In this document: positions 12,401-24,074 of the stretch, in pieces
How the letters are laid out: the number at the start of each line of letters is the position of its first letter
Position numbering within the stretch: the stretch's first letter is position 1
Source of the DNA: Argopecten irradians
Taxonomy: Eukaryota; Mollusca; Bivalvia; Pectinida; Pectinidae
DNA: 64,000 nt
NCBI RefSeq assembly: GCF_041381155.1
Contig: NC_091147.1
Coordinates: 27,249,849 to 27,313,848 of the forward strand
Direction of reading: 5' to 3'
Program-made: the position numbers and the translations under genes
Notes under the pieces: model-generated
What the model was told of the DNA's origin: nothing
The model's database searches: none
Seen by the model: only the letters and a program-made list of their open reading frames with translations

Positions 12401-12589
12401 ACATGTGGAACCTTGTGGAAATTTTCAGCTTGTTGAATAATTTTTATTGGTAGCCGATGATAATTCGTCCGGTGTTTTAACACATTTAGATACATATTTG
12501 GATATAAACAAAAAGATAAGCGTATTTTGTTTTAATTGCAATTATTATTTTAAGACAATTTTCAAATAAATCTATATGCGGGATACACG
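9451..12589. other. Intergenic sequence with a GC-rich patch at 9900-10080
   Basis: No supported gene. 9900-10080 is GC-richer than its surroundings and contains an imperfect hairpin: GGAGTCCC (9952-9959) and GTTTAA (9965-9970) pair with TTAAAC (9987-9992) and GGGACTCC (9994-10001). The rest, including the 99-codon open frame at 11234-11533, shows no domain or codon pattern that supports a gene. Confidence 0.5.
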
Positions 12590-12840
12590 CGGTCACGCTC
12601 AGTATCTGGGATGAGGCAAGGGGCGCGCTTGACACCCCTTTCATAGCCTTTAAGACGGAAGAATTTCATTCTTGTTAGTTATGGTTTTTGGTGTTACGTA
12701 ATCCTATAAATGTCACAGAAATTCTCGGATATGTTTATATTGAAACCATTACAATGTGCATTGCCAGAAATTATTAATTGATTTCTTTACGGCTAACATT
12801 CATTTTTACACACACTGACTCTGTGTATGCATTGAAAACA
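12590..12840 (+). repeat. Diverged inverted duplication, arm 1
   Basis: Matches the reverse complement of 17040-17290. A shared core includes CTTGTTAGTTATGGTTTTTG, followed by 'gttacgtaatcc', 'ataaatgtcacaga' and 'cggatatg' in the same order. Weaker similarity continues through 'ttgaaacc' and 'gatttctt'. It is either a pair of old copies of one dispersed element or a duplicated regulatory sequence. Confidence 0.75.
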
Positions 12841-13642
12841 CATGAAATTAATTAACCAAAAGAGGATACATGTACCATACATTGTACATGTAAATAGACA
12901 TTTTAATGTTATATGAAGCCACTAATTATCCAATTAAGTTATGTCTGCTTTGGAATAAGATTATAAGACACCTACCTAACAGTAGAAATATATATACATA
13001 TGTATGTATTACAAAATGTAGATCTCTGCATGTACATGTATCTATGATAAGCTGGAGATGGGCTGAGATCAGATGTCAGAAGAAAGTTAGAGGAATTATT
13101 GTAAATTGATCACATGCCTTGCGTCAGAGACAGTCTTTACTTAATATTTGATATTTGTATGTCAATGTTCTTTGTGATATTGATATAAAGTGTGTAAATT
13201 ATACATTTGCTCCATTAATACCAAGAGCATAGATGAAGTTAATCATGAATGATTAATACTAATTATAATTACTAGTTTTCACTGTATCTCCCGCCTTCTT
13301 GTTTTTAATGTAATGCAATATACATTTATTTTTAATGTAGTTCTGATATGTAGTATTACATTTTGAAAGAAATCGAAATCGATTAACACTACAAAGAAAT
13401 CAATTGATTGGCTTATATACTTGGAGCTTGGAATTAGGAGCCCGGGAATTAGTCATGGTAACTATGCAATGTAAACGTTTTAACTTCTCGTCTATAGCCC
13501 ATAATAACATATAAAATGTTTCGGAATCAATTGAACAATATCAGAGAAAAAATTCGACTATAAACATTTCATCATGGATTGAATAGTTTATAGGTTAAAG
13601 TCAGACGTTTTTAATTAATTTGAAACCAAAATCATTATGCAG

Positions 13643-13680
13643 CCCCCCCCCCCCCCCCCCCCCCCCCCTCTCTCTCCTCT
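13643..13680. repeat. C26 homopolymer plus TC-rich run
   Basis: Twenty-six consecutive C (13643-13668) run into a pyrimidine (TC) stretch. It is a potential i-motif or quadruplex, and its exact length is uncertain in any assembly. Confidence 0.9.
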
Positions 13681-13713
13681 CGTTTTTGTTCAAACAAAAC
13701 ACTATCACTACGA

Positions 13714-13752
13714 CCAAGGATTTATAAGTGATTTCTCACTTATAAATCCTTG
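13714..13752. repeat. Palindromic copy of the AAGGATTTATAAGTGA motif
   Basis: AAGGATTTATAAGTGA, a 4-bp spacer, then TCACTTATAAATCCTT: a perfect 16-bp inverted repeat. The same words recur singly at 15669-15697, 19050-19079, 20421-20462 (reverse), 21543-21557 (half, reverse) and 22480-22508, often closed by a 'cgtccttgg' arm. Confidence 0.9.
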
Positions 13753-15273
13753 ATCACTTATATGAGTTTCCGAATAGGACATTCGTTTTTAAGTTATATA
13801 TATAGGTAGCTGGCATAGAATTTTAGTAAAATTAAAAAAAAAAAAAAAAAAACACACACACAATAAGTGTTATATTTTTATTTGTTCTATCGAAGATTAG
13901 CAAACAGTTTGAGGTTGTATTTAAATTATTTGTTTTAAGACAACATGTAGGTATAACCCCGTGATTAAATCTATCGCTCTCCCGGAAACTGCTTTCCCGA
14001 TCACGGAGACATCTTATCCATACTTTCTTTAGGTGTGAATAGTTAATCCGTCATTCTAAACATCACACCTGTAAATTTACCTGTTTGTTTAGCCCAAATG
14101 TTTACCTAGACGTCCACAAGGTAAACAACAGCTACCGTTACCTGTCACATCTCTGATTAGGGTATGGGGCTTAGGAAAGGGAGGGGCGAAATATATATAC
14201 ACACATTTAGGCAGTATAGGGGTTGGGACAGCGTGCAAATAGGAGGGGCGAATGCGCCTGATTATTCGTGTGTACTCAGGGTTGGGAGAATGAACCGGGG
14301 ACGTTTTTCTCAACAAATACTATGGGGGGGGCACATTTGTACATGTAAGCTTGCTTTAAGACGGAAGATTAGAAAAAGTCTTAAAAGCTACACCCAAACC
14401 GCCATGAAAAGTAGCCCATTTTATGTAATAGTTATGACCCCCTATGTAAGACAAAGATACGTTAATCAAGGAAATATGTATAGTCAAAACACATCAATTT
14501 AACTTATTTGTTGTTTGAATCCAGAAAGAACACCCAAAGAATGATGACAGTTATCGTAAGTAAATATCGGTTAATTATGTTCCGGTCGCAAAGTTGAATC
14601 CACGTGAAGACACTCGGTAAAAATCGGCAATTCCCGTAACCCGAACGGTTACAGCGACAATAACTTTCTATCTATATACCTAGTGTACACCAAAGAAAGG
14701 TGTGTACAGGTAAATCATATACACACACTTTGACACTGATTAATCTGGTATTTAGGTAGCGATACAAGGCATGACTTCGATTAATTAACTTCCGATATAC
14801 AGGTATGTTCTTTACCGGTGTAACTGATTTGACACTTAGATAAATAAACAGTAATCTCATCCCAGTCAACGACACCTGTGTATTAATTACCGTGATATTT
14901 CGGGATGGCAGGGATGGGAGGGAGGGGGAGTAGCCGGTTTCCATTTTGATATCAATTCAATTTCAATTCTTTTATATCAGATATCAGAATAGTGTTTGTG
15001 TGTAAACTGTTTCAGAAATTATGATACAGATTTGGCTTATATTTTACCGTTCTTTTGTTTGATCAAACAATACAAGTTTTTTTCTTAAACCAGAAATCAA
15101 ATTGAAGTGAGAGAAAATCTGTTTTCAATTTTGCATTATTTTTAAAAGCATCATCCATCATCCTAAAGTATACAGATGTTTTGATTGTCTTTGTTCCAGG
15201 ACTTTTTATCACTTTTACAAACACTTTCTAAAATAAATCAAAATTGATTTACACATTGCTGAAAGATATTTAA

Positions 15274-15632
15274 AGATGCTCCATCGCTGACAAATGCAAT
15301 TTTTATCTTAGTAAAAACCAGGAACAGACGAATAAGTATTTTTCTTTAGTTACAAAAGTTACTTAATTTACACCATTACCACCATTGAAAAGTTTGAGCT
15401 TTTTTATTTTACTTCAAGATATAAATATTAAATATAATTTATTGCATCCGGAAAAAATTCCCTTGCACTATGTCATATATGGAATGAGGTATTGATTGCG
15501 CATGCACCAAAGCAAAATAAATTATTTTATATGAATTTTTGTGTTAATTAGATATATATATATACACCATTAAACACCAATTATTGTTTAAATGATGAAT
15601 ATCATTTATGCTCTTTCGGCGGTGGAGCATCT
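15274..15632 (+). mobile_element. TTAA-flanked MITE, copy 3
   Basis: AGATGCTCCATCGCTGACA at the left and TCGGCGGTGGAGCATCT at the right, flanked by TTAA (15270-15273) and TTAC (15633-15636). The interior is colinear with copy 2 over its length of about 359 bp. Confidence 0.92.
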
Positions 15633-15668
15633 TTACCTGAATTTTTGAAAACTACTTCATTGTTTTAA

Positions 15669-15697
15669 CAAGGATTTTATAAGTGAGATACGTCCTG
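15669..15697 (+). repeat. Recurring ~30-bp motif, single copy
   Basis: AAGGATTTTATAAGTGAGAT followed by ACGTCCTGTG. It matches the 19050-19079 copy apart from one extra T and a decayed 3' arm. Confidence 0.8.
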
Positions 15698-16308
15698 TGT
15701 TTTAATTATAATCAGAAATCTGATAAATTGAGGCATTTTTGAAATCAATAGAAAACGAAAGAATTAAATTTTACTCTTCAAAATATAATTACGATCATGA
15801 ACAAGTCACTTATGTTTGATAGATATATATTGAGAATACAGTGATTACAGAGAAAATGTTTGAGAGTATGAAATTACGAAATCAGCCAATTTTTATCCCG
15901 ACTTTTGTTTTATAGATTATATAGGGCCACAATCGGGACAAGGTGATCAGTTCGACGAATGGGGGTATTGAGGAAGGGAAGCTATTATTGCCAAATATTT
16001 ATTGTAATTTCCATACAAACATGGGTCACTAATTCCACTTAAAACGTATCAAATACCATTAAATATTTAAATTTAAACTCAAGATTATTTTGGTTTTAAA
16101 GATTTTATGTAATCAATATATCACCCTCAGAATTGAAAATTGATCAAACTGAAAGCGACCCGAAAAACTTATATTTATAACATTTATTTGTACAAAGGAA
16201 ACTTGTAGAAAATAAATAATTCTTACGAGAGCGTAAACCTACATTATAAAGAAGTTTGATTGAATCAGATATTTAGACTAGTTATATGATAATTTCTAAT
16301 TAGTTTAA

Positions 16309-16666
16309 AGATGCTCCACCGTCGACAGAGCATAAATGGTATTCATCGTTTGAACAAAAATTGGTGTTTAATAGTGTATACATATGTCTAATTAACACAA
16401 AAAAATAATATAAAATCATTTATTTCGCCATTGATTCATGCGCAATGAGTACTTAATTCCGTATAGGATATAGTGACACGGAATTTTTTCGGGATGCAAT
16501 TAATTATTTTTCATATTTTTTAACTTAAAGTAAAATTAGAAGCACGAACATTTTCAATGGTTGTAATGGTGTAAAGTAAGTAACTTTCGCAACTGAAGAA
16601 AAATACTAAATCGTCCGCTTCTGTTTTTGATAGTGAAAAATACCATTTGTCGGCAGTGGAGCATCT
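16309..16666 (-). mobile_element. TTAA-flanked MITE, copy 4 (inverted)
   Basis: Perfect TTAA on both sides (16305-16308 and 16667-16670). The left end is AGATGCTCCACCGTCGACAG and the right end is GTCGGCAGTGGAGCATCT. The interior runs in the opposite direction to copies 1-3. It preserves 'gaaaaatactaaatcg', the uninterrupted version of the site that is interrupted in copy 5. Confidence 0.92.
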
Positions 16667-16670
16667 TTAA

Positions 16671-17039
16671 TCAAAGTTCGATATTTGATTATATTAAGAC
16701 ATCCTTTGTTGTTTATATGTTTTATTTATAAAATCAACAGTTCAGAACATGGGAATGTTTTATTTATTCATTTTTCAAGCAGGTATGTGATTTTTATTAT
16801 ATTATAAACTTCATTACTTATACAGTTGTAATATCCATGCTTTTTGAATATTTTGGTTTATCTTTTCGAATCTTAGATTAAGTTGAATTTTCAATTAGGA
16901 TTTTTATATATTCCTCAATGTACATATATACTTTCTACTTGATTAATACACGTTTCACATAAAGTGATAATCTAGGTTACGTATCCCTATAATAACCATG
17001 TACCTGGATACGTAAAGCACAGGTGTGTTAGTTTTTCAC
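16671..17039. other. Intergenic sequence, nothing recognised
   Basis: AT-rich sequence with no supported gene. Confidence 0.5.
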
Positions 17040-17290
17040 CTGTAATACACATATTCAGTGACACCTATATGTATTAATTAATGTCAGGTAGCTAAAAGAA
17101 ATCATCTTGATTAATTTATGGCTATGTATACTGTAAGGTTTCAATTATAACACATATCCGGACAGTGTCTGTGACATTTATTGGATTACGTAACAACAAA
17201 AACCATAACTAACAAGAATTTTGACCTTCCGCTTTAACGGAATTTGTCAGGTGTCAAGTGGACCCCCTGCCTCCCGCCAGCTACCTGAGA
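17040..17290 (-). repeat. Diverged inverted duplication, arm 2
   Basis: Reverse complement partner of 12590-12840. The longest shared exact run is about 22 bp, at 17198-17219. A 'ggtgtcaagtgg' segment here matches 'gcttgacacc' in arm 1. Confidence 0.75.
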
Positions 17291-18368
17291 CTGAGAACGG
17301 GAGAAGGGAGGATGGTCGTATATTTTTCCCGCCTTTTAGACATGACACATGCGACAGTTTCATTTTTGCTTTTATAGATTGATTAAAATATGCATGAAAA
17401 TTATTTATGTAAATCATTGTCACGGCAAAAACATTTTGTCACAGACTATACACTTTATGACATACACACAAACATATTAATAGTTATGAAAATAATTGAT
17501 AAAATTTTCTATTTCGTAATCTTTGTTTGTATGTAAAAGTCCTGCAACTGTTAAATGTAATGAGACGTTACTTCAATTAACAACATCATTAGTCCTCTTA
17601 ATTAAACAATTAAGTATAATTCATTTTAAATATACAGTCAATTAAAAAACTGCATGTTGTACCAAATCAATTTCAACAGGATAGAACAGTAGGCCATGTC
17701 TATGTAAGTTCTCTCCTAGGAGAAAATAGTTAATGATTATGTGAATGAAGTATTAAAACAATTTGCACAAACAGTATTGTAATCTTGTATATTTTTATTT
17801 CTATTAGTGTATTTTCTTCTTACATTTCCGAGTATCGTTGTAATATACACATGTATATATATTCTATGAAAATATACACATGTATATTATATACTATGAA
17901 AACAGACTGATTCTTCTGAATCCTTACTTGAAATATATTATTATTACATACTCAATTTACTCAAAAAGTAACGTTTAAGCATTTTAGTGTTGTACTTTGC
18001 ATCTAGAAACTTAAAGGAGGTTTAAAAACCAGAGTACGGAGTTCCAAGAGAAATACCATCGCTTCACACGTGGATCAGAATATCGCTTAATCATCCCTAT
18101 AACGACAGAACATAAATCTCGTTCATATTTGTACAAATTAATAAAATATTTTCGTGACCCTTTTTAAAATCAGGATGATTTGTTAATGAACAGATCTATA
18201 AACCTTCTAATAACATATTTTTCTAACCTTACCATGTTTTCTTCATTTTTTTTTATTTCGTCATAGATCTAAATGTTGTGGCCGTGTATTCATTATCAGT
18301 ACAAAGTGTGATAGAAACGGGGATAATACTATTAGCACCTTTCGAGTGTTATGGAAATGAAAGAATTA

Positions 18369-18412
18369 ACCCCCCCCCACACACACACACACACACTCTC
18401 TCTCTCTCTCTT
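18369..18412. repeat. Microsatellite C-run/(CA)n/(CT)n
   Basis: A run of about nine C is followed by about nine CA and about eight CT dinucleotides. It is the source of the 'TPPPHTHTHTLSLSLS'-like low-complexity translation in the overlapping open frame. Confidence 0.9.
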
Positions 18413-19049
18413 TATTTCACACTCTTTATTTCATTACTTTTTCTTGCAATATCTATTTTGTGTCTATCTCTCTTACTGTTTCTGTAACTCCTTGCCTTCA
18501 TTTCTTTTTACTTTTTCTTTCTTTCCGTGAATGTTTTTCTCATATACAAATTTTGTATATAAATGTTTGTTACAACTTGAAACTGACATAATTTAGACAT
18601 ATGATTTATATTCAATACATGTATAAGTAAACTTTGACATTTTGATCAAAGAGAGTGATGTTCGAGTTGTCAACGACGAGATTTCGATAGGACTCAGGTC
18701 GACACTGAACATTACACGCGTGGATTGTATTTTGAATCGTTTACGGTCATAGTCCAGCAAATACAATTCTGATGTGATGATATCATTTTTATTTTTGTTT
18801 TGATAATGACTGTCATACAATTGTCTCTTCAATGTTTTTTCTAGTAAAGCTTGTATTTATGACATAAAGAATAAACATTAATTAAGGTTATTATAAAATA
18901 CATTGTAAATATTTGATGTTTCAGGAGGACTTAATGAAGATAAATTAATAAAGCTACAGATAGAAACTAATTAAGAGAAAAATACATCGTCTTTTTTACA
19001 TGTATATATATTTTCAAAAATTGAAACGAAAAAATATTGTAAGTCATTT

Positions 19050-19079
19050 CAAGGATTTATAAGTGAGATACGTCCTTGG
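19050..19079 (+). repeat. Recurring ~30-bp motif, best single copy
   Basis: CAAGGATTTATAAGTGAGAT followed by ACGTCCTTGG. The outer ends CAAGGA and TCCTTGG are complementary, so the unit itself is a short inverted repeat. Confidence 0.85.
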
Positions 19080-19680
19080 TCATTCCAATGGATGAAAAAT
19101 GATTCAAACATCACTTAAGCTTTATATGATAATATAAGAACCAAGGATTTAAAATGAAACATTTAAATAAGAGACATTTTGAGATTTTACATGATGAAAT
19201 AACAGACTGTCAATCATTATTTCAAATATGGAATCCCATGGCTATGATTAAGATGTAATTATATAGTTTACAATTTTAGTCAAAAAGGAAAAGAATGTCA
19301 TCTATTTGTTAACATTACTTAGCTATTTAAATCTGATTTTTTAAGTGTGACACTGACAAAATGCTTCAGAATTTCTTAGTACTGTTAATGCCTGACTATC
19401 AAATTTAGACAGAAGAGTTATCATAATCTGACGAGGAGTGAAATGATTTTAGATAAATATTTAAGATTATGACATGAATTGTGTTATGTAGATGAACGCC
19501 CAATCGATACTAATTCCTTCTTATGTACATATGTCATTTCTTAATGACGCAACAGGTCCGTGATATTTTCATAGGGAGAGATTAAAATATTTCTTAAGAT
19601 AGATAAATGTCGTTATGAACTGCCATACGAAAACCCTTAACGATCACTGTTCTTCCTAAAGAGCTGACACGAGTCTCTTT

Positions 19681-20110
19681 TCACTATTCTCTACAGGGAC
19701 ACAAGAGCCCCCGCCCCGTCCTGGGCATATCCCTAATGCGGATTATGATTCCGATAATAATCCTGCGCCAGTCATTTTGTAAACAAACCGCATGATCACT
19801 GAAGTGTATACAGTGAAAGGAATCTTCAGTGTTTAACAATAGATAACTTTAACACATTTCGCGAAATATATCATTTCTAAATAGATAAGAAGGATCTTGT
19901 GATAATACGCGCGAGCATATGAAATTAGTGTTTACATAACGTTTAAGCCTGGTGCTAGATTATCGCTGGGAAGGGACGACACGGGGGGAGGGCAGGGATA
20001 GGGAGGGATGGGGGCAGGATATGTCACCTACTTAAAGCTGTTCACGAGCGCACGCGACTGGCATTGATTAACGTTAAGATTGTCACTAAGTCGCATCCTA
20101 TGATAAGTCT
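19681..20110. promoter_or_regulatory. GC-richer block with homeodomain/Fox-like sites
   Basis: Stands out from its AT-rich surroundings about 3.2 kb upstream of the inferred transcription start. It contains GGATTA (19740-19745) facing TAATCC (19758-19763), an Otx/Gsc-type paired K50 homeodomain arrangement, and a Fox-type TGTAAACA (19778-19785). A run of six G-tracts at 19983-20015 could form a quadruplex. Enhancer function is an inference. Confidence 0.35.
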
Positions 20111-22700
20111 AATTAAATGCAACTGTGGAAAAATCTGGGGCATGTTTGTCAAATTATCGCTCAGCCTTAATCACATATATTTTTTAAATTCTTGACACAC
20201 ATAAAAAAATGAGATTTCTTTACTATACACTTGAATTGATTGAAACATATTATTACTGATAATGATAAATGGGTTGGACACGCATTAAATATCAACTCAT
20301 TCAATACTTTTCTTAATGATGTAAATTAATATATGATATACAAACATCACATGATGCCCACAGAATACGACAAAAATGAAATGCACGTACACATGTATAT
20401 AGTTTTAAAGAAAGTGAAAACAAGGACGTATATGAGAAAACTTTAGTCACTTATAAATCCTTACAATACAAAAAATGAGAAAGGGATAAAGAAGAATTTT
20501 TGGAGAAAAAATATAGAAAATGTATAAAACTGAAATACGTTTTACCATATAACGATTTAACATATTTGAAAAATTTAATCTTCTTTATCCAATGAAGATC
20601 TCATGTCAAGTTTTAAATAGATATAATAACAGAGAGTTGGTCTTAATCTCTGATAATAGCAAAATAGATTGAACTTGAATTTTGGTTTTTGCTTATAAAC
20701 TTTAACGTCATATATGTTTACAAATTGGATAATTTCTCCTCTGTGAACAAAACGTTGGGGGAGGGGGGTGAATGTCTGTATGTTTTGTGAGGCTGTGGTA
20801 TATTCGTGCATTTCTCCGATGCTTTAAATGTCATATAAGATGATACGTGTATGATATATATATCGTAATTGTTTAATGATAAGAAACCTAATCAGACATC
20901 AAGTAGCGAGTTTATTCAGTATTGTGTAACACATGATTTTCAAGTTGAAAGTGGTGCCCACATTACAGGTGATATTCTAGTAATAAAATTTGAAAGGGTT
21001 CAACATTAATAGAACGAATATTCGTGCACGACCAACTATACCTTTGTTTTTACGACACCAATATTTGTCTAAAAGGCTTTTTGGCTACAATATTGCATCT
21101 ATACAAGTAATAGCAAATAAAGAAGTTAAAGATTTTAAAAGTTCCCAAAGATATAGATCATCCAGCAAGTAGGTATATACCAAAATCTATTCAATTTAGA
21201 TATTGAGACATTTATTTGACATTTTTGCGTCTGTGGTAATATTTGTTGATTTTGTGCTTAATTGGTGTATTTGATTAATTTGTAATAAATCAAATGAACG
21301 ATCTGTTACTTTTAGATGAAATGAATATTTATATTTGAGTTTAATGATACTTATTATAATTAACAGTATTTAAGATAATTTCAATTTAAGTAGGCTTGCC
21401 TGTTATTCAATCATTTTGACAATAACATATTGTCAATAAATTAGAAAAAAAAAGATGTTGATATGAAAATGAATTCATACTATTGAACTATTTTCACTAT
21501 AAATACATTTACATGTGTAAATGACCTTTTCACTGACGTAAATATAAATCCTTGGACCTTTTATAGATAAACTTTTGTGAAAAATATTTTTCTGACGGTT
21601 TCGACCTATTAACCTTAAACGTACAATGTAATAGGAATGTTAGTCAAAAAACATCGTGGATACATATTTGTTCCCGGCAAACTGGAGGTGCTTACAACAT
21701 TAACAACATTAAGTGAGAGAAACATTTGAGATGATAATTCTCAGAACAGAAATTAGCCTGCTGATTCGATATCATACAGCGAAACATATTGTTGATGTTC
21801 TATGAATTACAGCATCAGGTATGATAGCAGAGACTTCACAGTTTTTCTCAACTCGTCGTTTTCCATTGAATAATATTTTCATCCGCTTGTCTGAACATCA
21901 CTTAGGCTAGCTCTATGGCTCAGTTCTTGTTATTTCAATTGACCTCCCGTCAGACACTTTTCCAAAATATTGTTACTGCTGCGATTTAAAAAATAACAGT
22001 TAAGTGACAAAAACAACAACATGTTTATGAAGCAATGAATAACAAAAACGTTTATTGTAAAATGAATTTAAAAAATACACTTATTGAGAAGAACACTTAA
22101 TCGCCATGACCAATGCTTACCCGATAGCAGTATCAGAGATTTCGTGTAATTTATAGATATCGTCAAGCATATTGATTTTAGTTTTAGCAACATTTTATTG
22201 AATAAGAATACAGTACTACATACATATCATAAGAGGTTAAATTAGGAAACAAGTACAATGCAATTCTTATATACATTGGTTTTAACATAAACATATATAA
22301 AATGCATTGAATGTATATATCGTTCTCAAATGTGTGTCGTTTCTTCAATATATTCATAGTCTTATACATGTATATTTGTTTATTATATACCATACCAGGT
22401 CCATGAGAGCAATTATTTCTAGGATTAAAAATTTTTTGTTAGAGAAGGACAAATTCGCTCTATTTCTTATTGGGTACAGCAAAGATTTATAAGTGATAGA
22501 TCCTTGGGTACATTATTTGTAATTTTGCTAATTAAAAATAATGAATCGGATTTAATTTATTACAAACATTTTTTTTATATGAAACAAAGCTAATAATATA
22601 GATATCGACACACAATCGTTTGTTTTAGTCGAGTCGAATTGTCAAATCATTCAGAGAGCTCCAGCTAACCCGCTATGCAAACATACGGCTGTCAATTAAG
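20111..22700. other. Zic 5' flank, AT-rich, no gene
   Basis: No coding evidence. It holds copies of the recurring motif at 20421-20462 (reverse, with an insertion), 21543-21557 (half) and 22480-22508, and no other recognised repeat. Confidence 0.5.
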
Positions 22701-22718
22701 TTACCACTAGGTCTGGCA

Positions 22719-22935
22719 CCGCCCACTTTTAAGCTCCGCCCACGAATTTAAAGCCGCGCCCACCCTTTTTTCGCCGCGGCCAATGAATCCGGTGATATCA
22801 CGAGGGGTGCGGTTTAGTCGAAAGATCTGGCCAATCGCTGGCATGCGACGAAGCAGAATCGTAAATTGTTGTAGTAAACAGAGATTTGGGCGACACACTG
22901 AGTAATAAATAGCAGTGTAGGCATTCATATAAACC
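22719..22935 (+). promoter_or_regulatory. Candidate Zic promoter: three CGCCCAC boxes, two CCAAT boxes, TATA-like site
   Basis: CGCCCAC occurs at 22720-22726, 22737-22743 and 22757-22763 (spacing 17 and 20), resembling GC-box/KLF sites and Gli/Zic-type half sites. CCAAT occurs at 22780-22784 and 22831-22835, both in the + direction. 'catataaacc' at 22926-22935 could act as a TATA box about 300 bp before the start codon. The block is clearly GC-richer than the flanks. The transcription start itself is not visible from sequence. Confidence 0.5.
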
Positions 22936-23230
22936 ATCGTTCAGCAGCCAACCTTCATGCTATTCAACGATATATGAAAACCAGCTGGGTTCACATTTAA
23001 GCGGAGCGGCTTTATCTTGGGAAGTTTAAAGATTCGTGCTGCTTAAAACAGCATGTTCACAGCGTTGGAATAGTGTTGTAGTATTCCCCACTACTGACGA
23101 TACAACAACAAAAAAAAACTCGATGTGCATCATTGTGAAGTCAGAAAACTCTTTGACAAACTAAGTTGGAATACGGATTTTATTCGGTGTTGACATTTTG
23201 CTTTGGTGTCTGTGTTTTTATTTGGACATC

Positions 23231-24074
23231 ATGTTGACCCCTTACGTCGACAATTCTCCTCCACACCACCTACCCCCGGGGGCCTTAAAGCTCAGCCCCT
23301 CTCATCACGAGAACAGCTTACAGCACCAGGTACCCCAGACCCCCGGGTACGGACTGCCACAGTCGCACGTTAGTAGCTACGCTGCACGCGATTTCCTTCT
23401 GCGGAGACCAGACATTGGATTGTCCGAATCCGGTACCACTGGACATACGGGTATGTTTGTTCCGTCCTCAGGAAGTTTCCATTCCACTCATCATCCGGAC
23501 TCTAGTGCAAACCATGTCCTGTTTGCAGGCCTGCATGACCCTGCGGCTCATCACAACTCTAGTCACCATATCAACAGTGGCATGCGTTTTGGAGCTACAG
23601 ACATGTATTCACGTGCGGACCAGTTCAATCATATGACAGGACCACGCGCGGACCATTTTGGGACCACACAGCCCTTCAACGTGAATCCTATGGGAGCCAT
23701 GAACCACATGGGGCCCCACGGGCCGGGAGCGTTCTTTAGGTACATGAGACCCCAGATCAAACAAGAACATACTTGTATGTGGATAGATCCCGAGGGACCG
23801 GACCCTAAAAAACCCTGTAACAAAGTTTTCTGTACCATGCACGAGATTGTCACTCACATAACCATCGACCACGTTGGAGGACCCGAGCAGACCAACCATA
23901 GTTGTTTTTGGCAAGAATGTTCACGCGAGGGAAAGCCCTTCAAGGCCAAGTACAAACTAGTAAACCACATCCGTGTCCATACCGGAGAGAAACCCTTTCC
24001 CTGTCCGTTTCCGGGATGTGGAAAAGTGTTCGCCCGAAGTGAAAACCTCAAGATCCACAAGAGAACTCATACAG
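23231..24074 (+). other. zic: Zic coding exon 1
   Basis: 844 nt, giving 281 codons plus the first base of Gly282. It encodes the ZOC motif and fingers 1-3. The exon ends ACAG with donor GTAAGT, a consensus 5' splice site. Reading through the donor adds about 22 non-homologous residues before a stop, which confirms that the frame is cut by an intron. Confidence 0.96.

Larger units (their letters stand above)
12841..15269. other. Intergenic sequence with simple repeats
   Basis: No supported gene. It contains a 26-C tract followed by TC-rich sequence (13643-13680), a poly-A/CA stretch (about 13833-13861), and the palindromic copy of the recurring motif at 13714-13752. The open frames around 14089-14502 lie in a G-rich patch and have no recognisable domain. 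Confidence 0.5.
17291..19680. other. Intergenic sequence with microsatellites
   Basis: No supported gene. It contains a two-copy 'tatacacatgtatat...ctatgaaaa' repeat near 17850-17900, a C9(CA)n(CT)n microsatellite at about 18369-18412, and the recurring motif copy at 19050-19079. Confidence 0.5.

Noticed and set aside
23198..23230. Upstream extension of the Zic protein by 11 residues
   Set aside because: The codon at 23198 is TTG, not ATG. The first ATG in the frame is at 23231 and gives the [10 protein letters not shown] start.
23609..23914. Minus-strand open frames over Zic exon 1
   Set aside because: Shadow frames of the GC-rich coding exon, with no domain of their own.
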